Source of the DNA: Bacteroidaceae bacterium
GTDB lineage: Bacteria > Bacteroidota > Bacteroidia > Bacteroidales > Bacteroidaceae
Reading direction: 5' to 3'
Assembly: GCA_017467885.1 (NCBI GenBank)
Contig: JAFUKC010000029.1
Location: 1 to 64,000 of the forward strand
DNA length: 64,000 nucleotides
Below the pieces are notes generated by a model. It worked only from the letters and a program-made list of their open reading frames with translations, did no database searches and was not told where the DNA came from. The translations under genes and the position numbers were made by a program. This document shows positions 35,773 to 43,409 of this stretch, in pieces; position 1 is the first letter of the stretch, and each line of letters begins with the position of its first letter.

Positions 35773-36519
35773 CTACTCCGACAAGTGACGTTGGCGTACA
35801 ACCTCATACAAAATAACGCCTGTAGCAACCGAAACATTCAACGATTCGATATTACCAAACTGTGGAATAGAAACCCAATCGTCGCATAGGCGCAAATGCT
35901 CGTTCGGAATTCCTGTATCTTCGGCACCCATTACAATACATACAGGTTCACGATAATCGGCCTGTGTATAATTCTTTGTGCCTTTCTCAGTCGCGCATAC
36001 AACACGAATGCCCGAGGCTTTAAGATACTTAAGTGTCTCGGTGATGTTTTTCTCACGACAGACAGGCAACGTATGCAATGCTCCGGCCGAGGTTTTTACA
36101 GCATCGGCATTTACCGTAACACTGTTGTGCGAAGGTATTATTATGGAGTCGACACCGGCACAATCGCACGTACGGGCTATGGAGCCGAAATTACGCACAT
36201 CGGTTATCCCATCAAGAAGTACCAACAAGGGACTTTTACCCTCCTCGTACAATGTAGGTACAAGAGTATCAACATTTGCATACTCCACTGCCGAAATAAA
36301 GGCTATTACACCTTGGTGGTTCTTACGTGTTATACGATTCAGTTTCTCAACCGGAACACGCAATACCGGTATTGTACGCCCTTTTAAAGCCGCAAACAAC
36401 TCGCGTGACAATTCGCTCTGTATATCACGTTTCACAAGAATCTTATCAACCTCTTTACCGGCATCTAACGCCTCCAATACGGCACGTACACCGAATATCA
36501 TCTCATTTGTATTAACCAT
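35773..36519 (-). CDS. rlmB: 23S rRNA (guanosine-2'-O)-methyltransferase RlmB
   Basis: A 248-residue SpoU-family enzyme with the deep trefoil knot. Motif 1 LLDGITDVRNFGSIARTC (Asn, Arg), motif 2 VMGAEDTGIP and motif 3 IPQFGNIESLNVSVATGVILYE are complete. An N-terminal L30e-like RNA-binding domain occupies the first 80 residues. It modifies G2251 of the peptidyl-transferase P loop in E. coli; other SpoU targets cannot be excluded. Its ATG overlaps the recN stop by one base. Confidence 0.9.
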   Translation of the reverse strand: MVNTNEMIFGVRAVLEALDAGKEVDKILVKRDIQSELSRELFAALKGRTIPVLRVPVEKLNRITRKNHQGVIAFISAVEYANVDTLVPTLYEEGKSPLLVLLDGITDVRNFGSIARTCDCAGVDSIIIPSHNSVTVNADAVKTSAGALHTLPVCREKNITETLKYLKASGIRVVCATEKGTKNYTQADYREPVCIVMGAEDTGIPNEHLRLCDDWVSIPQFGNIESLNVSVATGVILYEVVRQRHLSE

Positions 36520-38192
36520 CAGTTTTTCGATTTTGAAAGCAATGTACGCGCATTATCGATAGCAGCATCGGAAAGCAGCTCACCACTCACCATCTGCGCT
36601 ATCTCACGAACACGCGCCTCACCTTCGAGTTTCACAATATTTGTCCGTGTACCCAAAGAAGTCTCCTCCTTATACACCTTATAATGTTCATTTCCAAGTG
36701 CAGCAACCTGCGGAAGATGTGTTATACTTATAACCTGTCGGTTAGCCGAACCCATTTGCTGCATCAGACATCCCATACGCTCGGCAAGAACACCCGATAT
36801 TCCGGTGTCTATCTCATCAAATATCAATGTAGGCTGGTCGGTACAATCTGCCACAAGAGATTTAAGAGCAAGCATAACACGCGCCATTTCACCACCCGAT
36901 GCAACGTCGGCAAGTGGTTGCATGGGACTTATACTATTGGACGAGAAGAGGAAAGTAACAATGTCGACACCGGTAAGAGTAAAATCCGATGCCGCAGCAA
37001 AAGCAACCTCAAAACGTATAAGCGGCATACCTAATGTAACAAGAATATCCACAATCCTCTTTTGCAATTCTTCTGCTGCCTTCTTACGCAACAAAGTCAA
37101 AGAGGATGCCTTTTTTGCCAAATTATCCCTTAATACAGTACAACGTTGCTTGGCCCGAATAATCTCTTCATCGCCATTGGTAATATGTTCGAGACGTTTT
37201 TTGTAATCATCGGCAAGAGCCAGCAACTCATCCAACGAAGCAAGCCTATGCTTCTTTTGTAAATCGTATATAAGCGTAAGACGAGCATCGACATATTGTA
37301 ACCTGTCGGGAGAGAATGTCACACGTTCCATCCTTGTACGTAATTCGTTGCATATATCCTTAAGTTCGATATAATTGCTCTCGATACGTTCAGATAAATC
37401 ACCGGCCGATGCATAATGTTTGGATATCCGTGCGAGTGAATTTACAGCCTCGCGCAATGCTTGCAACATATTGCGTTCATCATCGCCATCGATTGCAGTA
37501 GAAGCACCAAACAATGCAGCCTGTATCTCCTCGGCATGCGTAAGTTCCTGCAACTCCTCCTCGAGTTCCTCCTGTTCACCATGCTTAAAAGCACCCTGCT
37601 CTATTTCGTTCAATTGAAAGCGTAACCACTCTTCATCGTGCCTGCTCTTTTCAAGTTCAGCTTCCAATTCGATAAGCCTGCGCTGTTCGGCTATATATGT
37701 ATTGTACAGACTCCTATAATCGAACAGAGCATCGGCACTGCCGGCAAGGATGTCAAGCACATTCAACTGATAATTTTTGTCGCCAAGCAATAGATTCTGA
37801 TGCTGTGAATGTATATCGATAAGACGTGCGCCAAGTTCCTTCAACAACGAAATTGACACCGGTGTATCATTTATGAATGCCCGACTGCGACCTGTTGCCG
37901 ACAACTCGCGACGTATAATGCAATCCTTCTCGTCATATTCCAGTTCGTTATCATCAAAAAAAGTATGTAAAGAAAAAGAAGATAAATCGAAAGTACCCTC
38001 TATAATACATTTATCAGAACCCTCGCGCACCGATTTTGTATCGGAACGTTGCCCCAATAACATCGAGACAGCCCCTAACAATACCGATTTTCCGGTTCCT
38101 GTTTCACCGGTTATAACAGAAAAGCCTGAATCAAATTCCACATCAAGCCTGTCTATCAACACAAAATTTCGAATACTTAATGATTTAAGCAT
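36519..38192 (-). CDS. recN: DNA repair protein RecN
   Basis: A 557-residue SMC-like ATPase for double-strand-break repair. Walker A GETGTGKS at 29-36, the Q-loop IDIHSQHQNLLL, a long coiled coil (about 165-370), the ABC signature VASGGEMARVMLALK and Walker B TLIFDEIDTGISG are all visible, with the ITHLPQVAALG His switch. The length is normal. It lies between coaBC and rlmB in one minus-strand operon. Confidence 0.95.
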   Translation of the reverse strand: MLKSLSIRNFVLIDRLDVEFDSGFSVITGETGTGKSVLLGAVSMLLGQRSDTKSVREGSDKCIIEGTFDLSSFSLHTFFDDNELEYDEKDCIIRRELSATGRSRAFINDTPVSISLLKELGARLIDIHSQHQNLLLGDKNYQLNVLDILAGSADALFDYRSLYNTYIAEQRRLIELEAELEKSRHDEEWLRFQLNEIEQGAFKHGEQEELEEELQELTHAEEIQAALFGASTAIDGDDERNMLQALREAVNSLARISKHYASAGDLSERIESNYIELKDICNELRTRMERVTFSPDRLQYVDARLTLIYDLQKKHRLASLDELLALADDYKKRLEHITNGDEEIIRAKQRCTVLRDNLAKKASSLTLLRKKAAEELQKRIVDILVTLGMPLIRFEVAFAAASDFTLTGVDIVTFLFSSNSISPMQPLADVASGGEMARVMLALKSLVADCTDQPTLIFDEIDTGISGVLAERMGCLMQQMGSANRQVISITHLPQVAALGNEHYKVYKEETSLGTRTNIVKLEGEARVREIAQMVSGELLSDAAIDNARTLLSKSKN

Positions 38193-38199
38193 CAGTTTT

Positions 38200-40272
38200 T
38201 CAATTTTCTAAAATTTTATCCCAAGCATCGGAAAGCGAAGGATTGATATTGGAAAGAATACTCACGACAGATTTGCGTTCTTCGGGCAAACCTTTGGAAA
38301 AGATATTAACAAGCTCATCCTGCTTATACTCGGTAAACAACTTTGTAAAATAGGCAAGAGGACGATCTTCGTACACTTGATTAAGCAACTGCATATTATC
38401 GGCTATAATCTTACGTCCGCTATTGGCATCTTTATACATTGTATCAAGACCCAAACGATGATAGCGGTACATCAAACGCCGCAAAGGCTCCAAAGCCCCG
38501 TTCATATAATCATCTATCACAGCATAACGGTTATTGGTATTGCTTCCCGCACGCCAACCGGCATCACCTAAATTTTGTGCATTGTTTGCAATATTCAAAG
38601 CTTTATTCAAAAAATCGCTACCACCCAATTCACCCATGGAATCCATGTCTAAACCCAAAATAATGTAAACATAGAATGCAATCACAGCCGTGAGATTATT
38701 ATCGAGATTATCTTCGTTAAACTCCAAGCGATCGTAAGGCTGGTATGTAAACTTAATACCTTTATCTTCGTATTTAAAAAGCGTAGAATTGTAAGATGAG
38801 CCATATACAGGACGGTTGGATTGCACCATCAGTGTTACGGTGAATGTACCGTCATCGGAGTAGCCATCCACGACAAATGTAAAATTACAATTTATACGCT
38901 CGTATTCCTCATAGCTGTAATCGGTCCATTTACGATTGTTTATAAATTCGGTAAGCGAGTTACGCAATACATCAAAGGCTTCAGTATTGGTACCCTGCAC
39001 CTTCGACGTGTTCAATGTTACATTGGCATTCAGTTCTTGCGCCGAAATATGCATAGGCAACAGCAACACAACTGCCAAAATCAACAGTTTGGAAAGATAC
39101 GATATAATATCATGTGCTACCTCGCGTTTGCTTTTCAATGGGAAAGAGGATGAACTGTTTTTATCGATGATAGTCACTTTATTGGTGTCTACAGCAAAGC
39201 CGGCACCTTCATCCTCCAACGAATTCAGCACAATGAAATCGAGATTCTTCTTTTGCAGTTTTTCACGTGCATTTATCTCACCATTGTTTGTCTCCAATGC
39301 AAATCCTATCAGATGTTGATTTTTGCGTTTTATTCCACCCAAGGCTGCTGCAATATCTTTGTTTGCCTCGAGCTCGATTGTCATACTCTGAACCGCACGC
39401 TTAATCTTCCTATCGGCTGTTACAGCCGGACGATAATCGGCTACGGCCGCACACAGAATAGCAACATCGCACGAGGGGAAAACCTCCATAGATGCCTCGT
39501 ACATCTGTGATGCCGATTCCACATCTATACGATGTATCCCGGGATGTGGGGTTGGCAATGATACAGGACCTGCAACAAGAGTAACATCGGCACCACGTAA
39601 CGCACATTCGTTGGCAAGAGCAAAACCCATCTTACCCGATGAATAGTTTCCTATGAAACGTACAGGATCTATTTTTTCATACGTGGGCCCTGCTGTTATC
39701 AACACCTTCTTGCCCGACAAGGATGCTTTATGCAAAAAAAAATCCTTAAGCACTGTTACTATATTCCCGGGTTCTTCCATACGACCTTTACCGTTTAAAT
39801 GACTGGCCAGTTCGCCCGATGCCGGTTCTATTATATTATTTCCGTAACCGCGTAACACCTGCAGATTTTTTTGTGTCGATGGATGGGCAAACATATCAAG
39901 ATCCATTGCCGGTGCAATAAACACCGGGGCCTTCATCGACAAATAGGTTGTAACCAAAAGATTATCGGCAACCCCGGAAACCATCTTGCCAATTGTAGAA
40001 GCTGTAGCAGGAGCCACAATCATTGCATCGGCCCATAAACCCAGTTCCACATGGCTGTTCCATGCACCGTCGGCAGAGTGGAAGAAATCGCAAAGTACCG
40101 GACGCCCCGAGAGGGTTGAGAGTGTCAGTGGCGTGATGAACTCCTTGCTTGACGGTGTCATTACAACCTGCACCTCTGCACCCTCCTTCACCAACAAACG
40201 AACGAGTATTGCTGCCTTATATGCAGCAATACTGCCTGTTACACCCAACACTATTTTTTTCCCTTGCAACAT
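38200..40272 (-). CDS. coaBC: CoaBC fused in frame to a DUF4835 secreted domain
   Basis: One open frame of 690 codons. Residues 1-390 are the bifunctional phosphopantothenoylcysteine decarboxylase/phosphopantothenate-cysteine ligase of coenzyme A synthesis: flavin-binding GSIAAYKA, His74 in WNSHVELG, APAMD, then the ligase with GNYSSGKMG (Asn209) and DRKIKR (Lys289). Residues 391-412 (after LSK, a hydrophobic run ending HISAQ) look like a signal peptide, and the rest is a DUF4835 domain. The two parts are expected to be neighbouring, separate genes. No ATG lies at the junction; a TTG at 39084 is the best internal start. Either a real fusion, internal initiation, or loss of a stop. Confidence 0.88.
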   Translation of the reverse strand: MLQGKKIVLGVTGSIAAYKAAILVRLLVKEGAEVQVVMTPSSKEFITPLTLSTLSGRPVLCDFFHSADGAWNSHVELGLWADAMIVAPATASTIGKMVSGVADNLLVTTYLSMKAPVFIAPAMDLDMFAHPSTQKNLQVLRGYGNNIIEPASGELASHLNGKGRMEEPGNIVTVLKDFFLHKASLSGKKVLITAGPTYEKIDPVRFIGNYSSGKMGFALANECALRGADVTLVAGPVSLPTPHPGIHRIDVESASQMYEASMEVFPSCDVAILCAAVADYRPAVTADRKIKRAVQSMTIELEANKDIAAALGGIKRKNQHLIGFALETNNGEINAREKLQKKNLDFIVLNSLEDEGAGFAVDTNKVTIIDKNSSSSFPLKSKREVAHDIISYLSKLLILAVVLLLPMHISAQELNANVTLNTSKVQGTNTEAFDVLRNSLTEFINNRKWTDYSYEEYERINCNFTFVVDGYSDDGTFTVTLMVQSNRPVYGSSYNSTLFKYEDKGIKFTYQPYDRLEFNEDNLDNNLTAVIAFYVYIILGLDMDSMGELGGSDFLNKALNIANNAQNLGDAGWRAGSNTNNRYAVIDDYMNGALEPLRRLMYRYHRLGLDTMYKDANSGRKIIADNMQLLNQVYEDRPLAYFTKLFTEYKQDELVNIFSKGLPEERKSVVSILSNINPSLSDAWDKILEN

Positions 40273-40275
40273 AGT

Positions 40276-41046
40276 CTATTTATTAAAACCACGAACTTTT
40301 ATTCGTGTCAACACCTGTTTGGTATTAAGCGGAAAATCGCCATTCATCATCCAAGCATAATAACCGGGATCGCGCTGTAGCACCGCAACAACCGACTCTC
40401 CTTTATAACGCCCGAAATTAAAAACCTCGACGCCTTTTTCATCGTACACTATACGACCGGCAAAATCAACATTGCGATTAAATGAAGAATACTGCGACAA
40501 AAATTCCATATCATTCTTCAATACATCGGGATAACGATCGAGCTGTGCCTGCAGAATCTCGTACGTTGCACGTGTATCGGCCAATGCGCTGTGAGCATTC
40601 TCCAACTCGGCACCACAATAGAATTTATAGGCAGCCGACAAGGTACGCTGCTCGAGTTTATGATAAATCACCTGTACATCGATTGCATGATGACGACTGA
40701 GATCTATATCTACTTGAGCACGTAAAAATTCCTCGGCCAGCAAAGGCAAATCGAAACGGTTCGAGTTAAAACCTGCAATATCGCAACCAACAAAGTCATT
40801 TGCAATATCTTTGGCAACCTCTTTGAACAGAGGGCAATCCTTAACGTCATCATCATATATTCCATGAACAGCCGATGCAGTCTCGGGGATATGCATTCCC
40901 GGATTGATACGCATTGTTCGAGAAATCTCATTTCCGTTAGGAAACACTTTTATATAACAAATCTCCACTATACGATCCTTTGAAATATCCACACCGGTGG
41001 TTTCGAGGTCGAAAAATATTATGGAATTTTTAAGATTCAGTTTCAT
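40276..41046 (-). CDS. dnaQ: DnaQ-like 3'-5' exonuclease
   Basis: A 256-residue DEDDh exonuclease. ExoI is FFDLETTG (Asp13, Glu15), ExoII is AGFNSNRFDLPLL, and ExoIII is HSALADTRAT with the catalytic His. A C-terminal extension of about 80 residues contains the FNFGRYKG...GYYAWMMNGDFP repeat-like module often found in Bacteroidetes homologues. It may be the proofreading subunit or a stand-alone repair exonuclease. It is preceded by a palindrome after dnaN and followed 3 bases later by coaBC. Confidence 0.88.
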   Translation of the reverse strand: MKLNLKNSIIFFDLETTGVDISKDRIVEICYIKVFPNGNEISRTMRINPGMHIPETASAVHGIYDDDVKDCPLFKEVAKDIANDFVGCDIAGFNSNRFDLPLLAEEFLRAQVDIDLSRHHAIDVQVIYHKLEQRTLSAAYKFYCGAELENAHSALADTRATYEILQAQLDRYPDVLKNDMEFLSQYSSFNRNVDFAGRIVYDEKGVEVFNFGRYKGESVVAVLQRDPGYYAWMMNGDFPLNTKQVLTRIKVRGFNK

Positions 41047-41069
41047 ATAAGCTTACTTAAAGACACCCG

Positions 41070-41093
41070 ACGGCAGCACCATGGTGCTGCCGT
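41070..41093 (-). terminator. 24-bp perfect palindrome between dnaN and dnaQ
   Basis: A self-complementary 24-base sequence centred on CCATGG, 15 bases past the dnaN stop. As RNA it would fold into a GC-rich stem with a minimal loop. No U-run follows. A partial terminator or RNA-processing site setting dnaN apart from the downstream genes are the main options. Confidence 0.55.
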
Positions 41094-41108
41094 TTACAAG
41101 ATGCCGTA

Positions 41109-42227
41109 TCAATCGTTAATCATTACAGGCAAAAGCAGCATCAGAAGCTCCTGTTTCTCAACCTGCTCGGCGGGAACAATCACTCCGGCACGAGAAGGAT
41201 CGGCTAATTCGACTATAACCTCCTGACCGGGGGTGTTGTTAAGTATATCGATGAGGAACGAAGCGCGGAAACCGATATTCATAGGGGTGCCATCGTAGCT
41301 GCATGTGATACTCTCCTCGGCCGAAGTAGAGAAATCGGGATTCTGTGCCGAAATAACAATCTTACCCTCCTCTATGTGCAACTTGATAAGACTTACCTGT
41401 GAAGAGAATATTGCAACACGGCGCAAAGTTCCGATAAGAGCTGTGCGATCGACAGTGAGTTTATGTGGATTATTCTGCGGAATAACAGCATTGTAGTTGG
41501 GGTAACGACCATCGAGCAAACGACACACAAGTTCGTATTCGGCCATTGAGAATGTTGCAAATCTACCATCGAATTCCACAGCCACAACCTCTTGTTCATC
41601 CTTGCCAAGCAGGCTCTTCAAAAGTATTGCCGGTTTTTTTGGAAGAATGAAAGAAGATTTTTCCGTACCCTCCACAGAGTAATCACGGAAACGCACAAGT
41701 TTATAGGCGTCTGTAGCCACCATGGTAACACACTCGGGAGTAAAATCGAAATTCACGCCACACATTACAGGACGATCGTCCGATGCAGCAAAGAGCGAAC
41801 AAGAGATACCGCTTGCGAGCACCTGTGTGGGAAGCGAAACTTTCACAATATCACCACCCAGTACCGGAGCCGAAGGATATTCATCGGCATTGCTTCCAAC
41901 CATACTGTATTTACCATTAAGGTAGTATATGGTCATCTCCAATGTATCTTTATTGACCTCGAAACGTAAAGGCTGTTCAGATATTTCTTTCAAAGAATCG
42001 ATAAGAATCTTCGAGGAGATTGCAAACCTGATGTCTTCGGAACTGTCTATTACATCGAAAGATGTGCTTAAGGTGTTATCGGGGTCCGAGGCTGTAAGTG
42101 TAAGCCTTGTACCCTGCAGTTCGAAGAGGAAGTGATCCAAAATGGGAATTGTATTTTTGGAATTTATAACTCGACTGATAGTCTGCAAACGCGAAGACAA
42201 TTGGGAACTTGATACTGTAAAGTTCAT
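41109..42227 (-). CDS. dnaN: DNA polymerase III sliding clamp
   Basis: A 372-residue ring-forming processivity factor. The three-domain clamp fold is recognisable from NTIPILDHFLFELQGTRLTLTASD in domain I, the DAYKLVRFRDY region in domain II, and the C-terminal LLMLLLPVMIND. The length is normal. dnaA is not in the window, so this is not obviously the origin region. It is first in a long minus-strand cluster and divergent from the DUF3127 gene. Confidence 0.97.
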   Translation of the reverse strand: MNFTVSSSQLSSRLQTISRVINSKNTIPILDHFLFELQGTRLTLTASDPDNTLSTSFDVIDSSEDIRFAISSKILIDSLKEISEQPLRFEVNKDTLEMTIYYLNGKYSMVGSNADEYPSAPVLGGDIVKVSLPTQVLASGISCSLFAASDDRPVMCGVNFDFTPECVTMVATDAYKLVRFRDYSVEGTEKSSFILPKKPAILLKSLLGKDEQEVVAVEFDGRFATFSMAEYELVCRLLDGRYPNYNAVIPQNNPHKLTVDRTALIGTLRRVAIFSSQVSLIKLHIEEGKIVISAQNPDFSTSAEESITCSYDGTPMNIGFRASFLIDILNNTPGQEVIVELADPSRAGVIVPAEQVEKQELLMLLLPVMIND

Positions 42228-42290
42228 AATATTAAATTTTAATTATTTTAATCGGTTCTACACTCTCTTTCCATCGAAGAGAAAATTTAT

Positions 42291-42298
42291 CAAAGATA
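42291..42298 (-). promoter_or_regulatory. Candidate -7 box of dnaN
   Basis: The minus strand reads TATCTTTG, fitting TAnnTTTG; the leader to the dnaN ATG is about 57 bases. Confidence 0.5.
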
Positions 42299-42362
42299 AA
42301 ACGAAAATATTATATCGACCATAAAAATGGTAAAAAAAATCGTTTTTTTCAAAGAAATAAAC

Positions 42363-42370
42363 TACTTTCG
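42363..42370 (+). promoter_or_regulatory. Candidate -7 box of the DUF3127 gene
   Basis: TACTTTCG fits TAnnTTCG and ends 20 bases before the ATG at 42391. Confidence 0.5.
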
Positions 42371-42390
42371 CAGTGTATTTGAAATGAATT

Positions 42391-42759
42391 ATGGAAATCA
42401 CAGGAAAAATTATTGCAGTACTGCCCGAGAGAGGCGGTATCTCAAAAACAGGAAATGAGTGGAAAACGCAGGAATATGTACTTGAAACACATGAACAGTT
42501 CCCCAGAAAGATATGTTTCAACGTATTTGGTGCCGATAAGATATCTCAATTCAACATTCAGGCAGGCGAGGAAATGACTGTATCTTTCGATATCAATGCA
42601 CGTGAGTATAACGGCCGTTGGTACAACGATATTCGTGCTTGGCGTGTTGAAAGAGGCGCGGCGCCGGCACCTGTAACCAACACGTCGCCGGTTGATGCTC
42701 CCAAAGTGAGTGCACCCGACTTCAGTGCACAGAACGACGCCGATGACCTGCCGTTCTAA
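42391..42759 (+). CDS. DUF3127 OB-fold protein with SSB-like acidic tail
   Basis: A 122-residue protein. Residues 1-90 form the DUF3127 domain, a predicted OB fold (MEITGKIIAVLPE, KTQEYVLETHEQFPRKICFNVFG, NGRWYNDIRAWRVE). A Pro/Ala-rich linker follows, and the protein ends in an acidic tip DADDLPF, the pattern by which single-stranded DNA-binding protein recruits repair and replication partners. The domain is annotated as unknown; a DNA-binding role is inferred from fold and tail. It is a single-gene unit divergent from dnaN, with a terminator at 42782. Confidence 0.88.
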   Translation: MEITGKIIAVLPERGGISKTGNEWKTQEYVLETHEQFPRKICFNVFGADKISQFNIQAGEEMTVSFDINAREYNGRWYNDIRAWRVERGAAPAPVTNTSPVDAPKVSAPDFSAQNDADDLPF

Positions 42760-42781
42760 GTAGCGCAAAGAGAGAATCACA

Positions 42782-42815
42782 AACGAATCCCCAAAGGGTG
42801 CTTTGGGGATTCGTT
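42782..42815 (+). terminator. Terminator of the DUF3127 gene
   Basis: Perfect 15-bp stem (42782-42796 with 42801-42815) closed by GGTG, 22 bases past the stop codon. Confidence 0.8.
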
Positions 42816-42840
42816 ATGTTAAATTCTGAGGGGTAAAAAA

Positions 42841-43326
42841 AGAGTACAGAGAACAGAGGAAAGATAAAAGAGAGAATTTAGATGGGTAAACTTTTAATTA
42901 TCTTCTCGGTGCCCCAAGAGCAATCCATTCTATTTGCTGTTGATTTTACTATGTTCCTTTTTGAAAAAAGGAACACAAAAACAGGCACACGGGCGTTCGA
43001 GTCGCTTGCTCCTTATGCTCGTGAATTGCCTAAGGCAATATAACTCGTGCGGAGCGCGCTTGCCGCTGCAATCCTTTCTGTCGCATGCAGGGTGCTGCGC
43101 AACTCGCTGTGCTCAAACATGCTCGCACTCTTTTCCTGCATCCGACAGGGATTTACGCTGTCTCACTTACGGTGCCTAATTTTTTAAAATTACTTTTTGC
43201 AGATGTATTTAGCTTCGCCTCTGTTGCGTTAGCAATAGGGGAGCTGTCCGAAGGACTGAGAGGTTGAAAAAAACTGAAAACGGAAATCTGAAAACGGAAA
43301 GAGTACAGAGTAAAGCGAACAGAGGA
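42841..43326. repeat. GC-rich non-coding element between imperfect direct repeats
   Basis: No convincing gene between 42816 and 43354. The left edge AGAGTACAGA+GAACAGAGGA (42841-42860) recurs on the right as AGAGTACAGAG (43300-43310) and GAACAGAGGA (43317-43326), with six extra bases between. Inside lie a palindrome with 10-bp arms (42953-42974) and about 200 bases (42990-43160) visibly richer in G and C than the flanks, made of recurring CTCG and CTTGC words. A 14-base unit CTGAAAACGGAAA+T/G is repeated in tandem at 43274-43301. Short frames here have no family look. It may be a dispersed repeat or a remnant of an insertion. Confidence 0.45.
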
Positions 43327-43354
43327 GCAGCTATGTTACTTTTTGTTTACAACA

Positions 43355-43392
43355 TATTGCACCCATGCTGTATAAACAGCATGGGTGCAATA
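43355..43392 (-). terminator. Terminator of the FISUMP gene
   Basis: Perfect 17-bp stem (43355-43371 with 43376-43392) and a 4-base loop, 17 bases past the stop at 43410. Confidence 0.8.
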
Positions 43393-43409
43393 CAATTTAC
43401 GGGATAGAT

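Noticed and set aside
41109..42815. Replication origin next to dnaN
   Set aside because: No dnaA gene and no cluster of DnaA boxes was recognised.
42934..43267. Two short plus-strand frames in the GC-rich element
   Set aside because: Cys/Ser/Leu-rich products without a start context or domain; more likely by-products of a non-coding repeat.
43274..43293. Fourth copy of the PepSY regulator operator (two CTGAAA words)
   Set aside because: The words are 14 bp apart, not 11, and no -7 box lies at the fixed distance; they belong to a tandem 14-base repeat.
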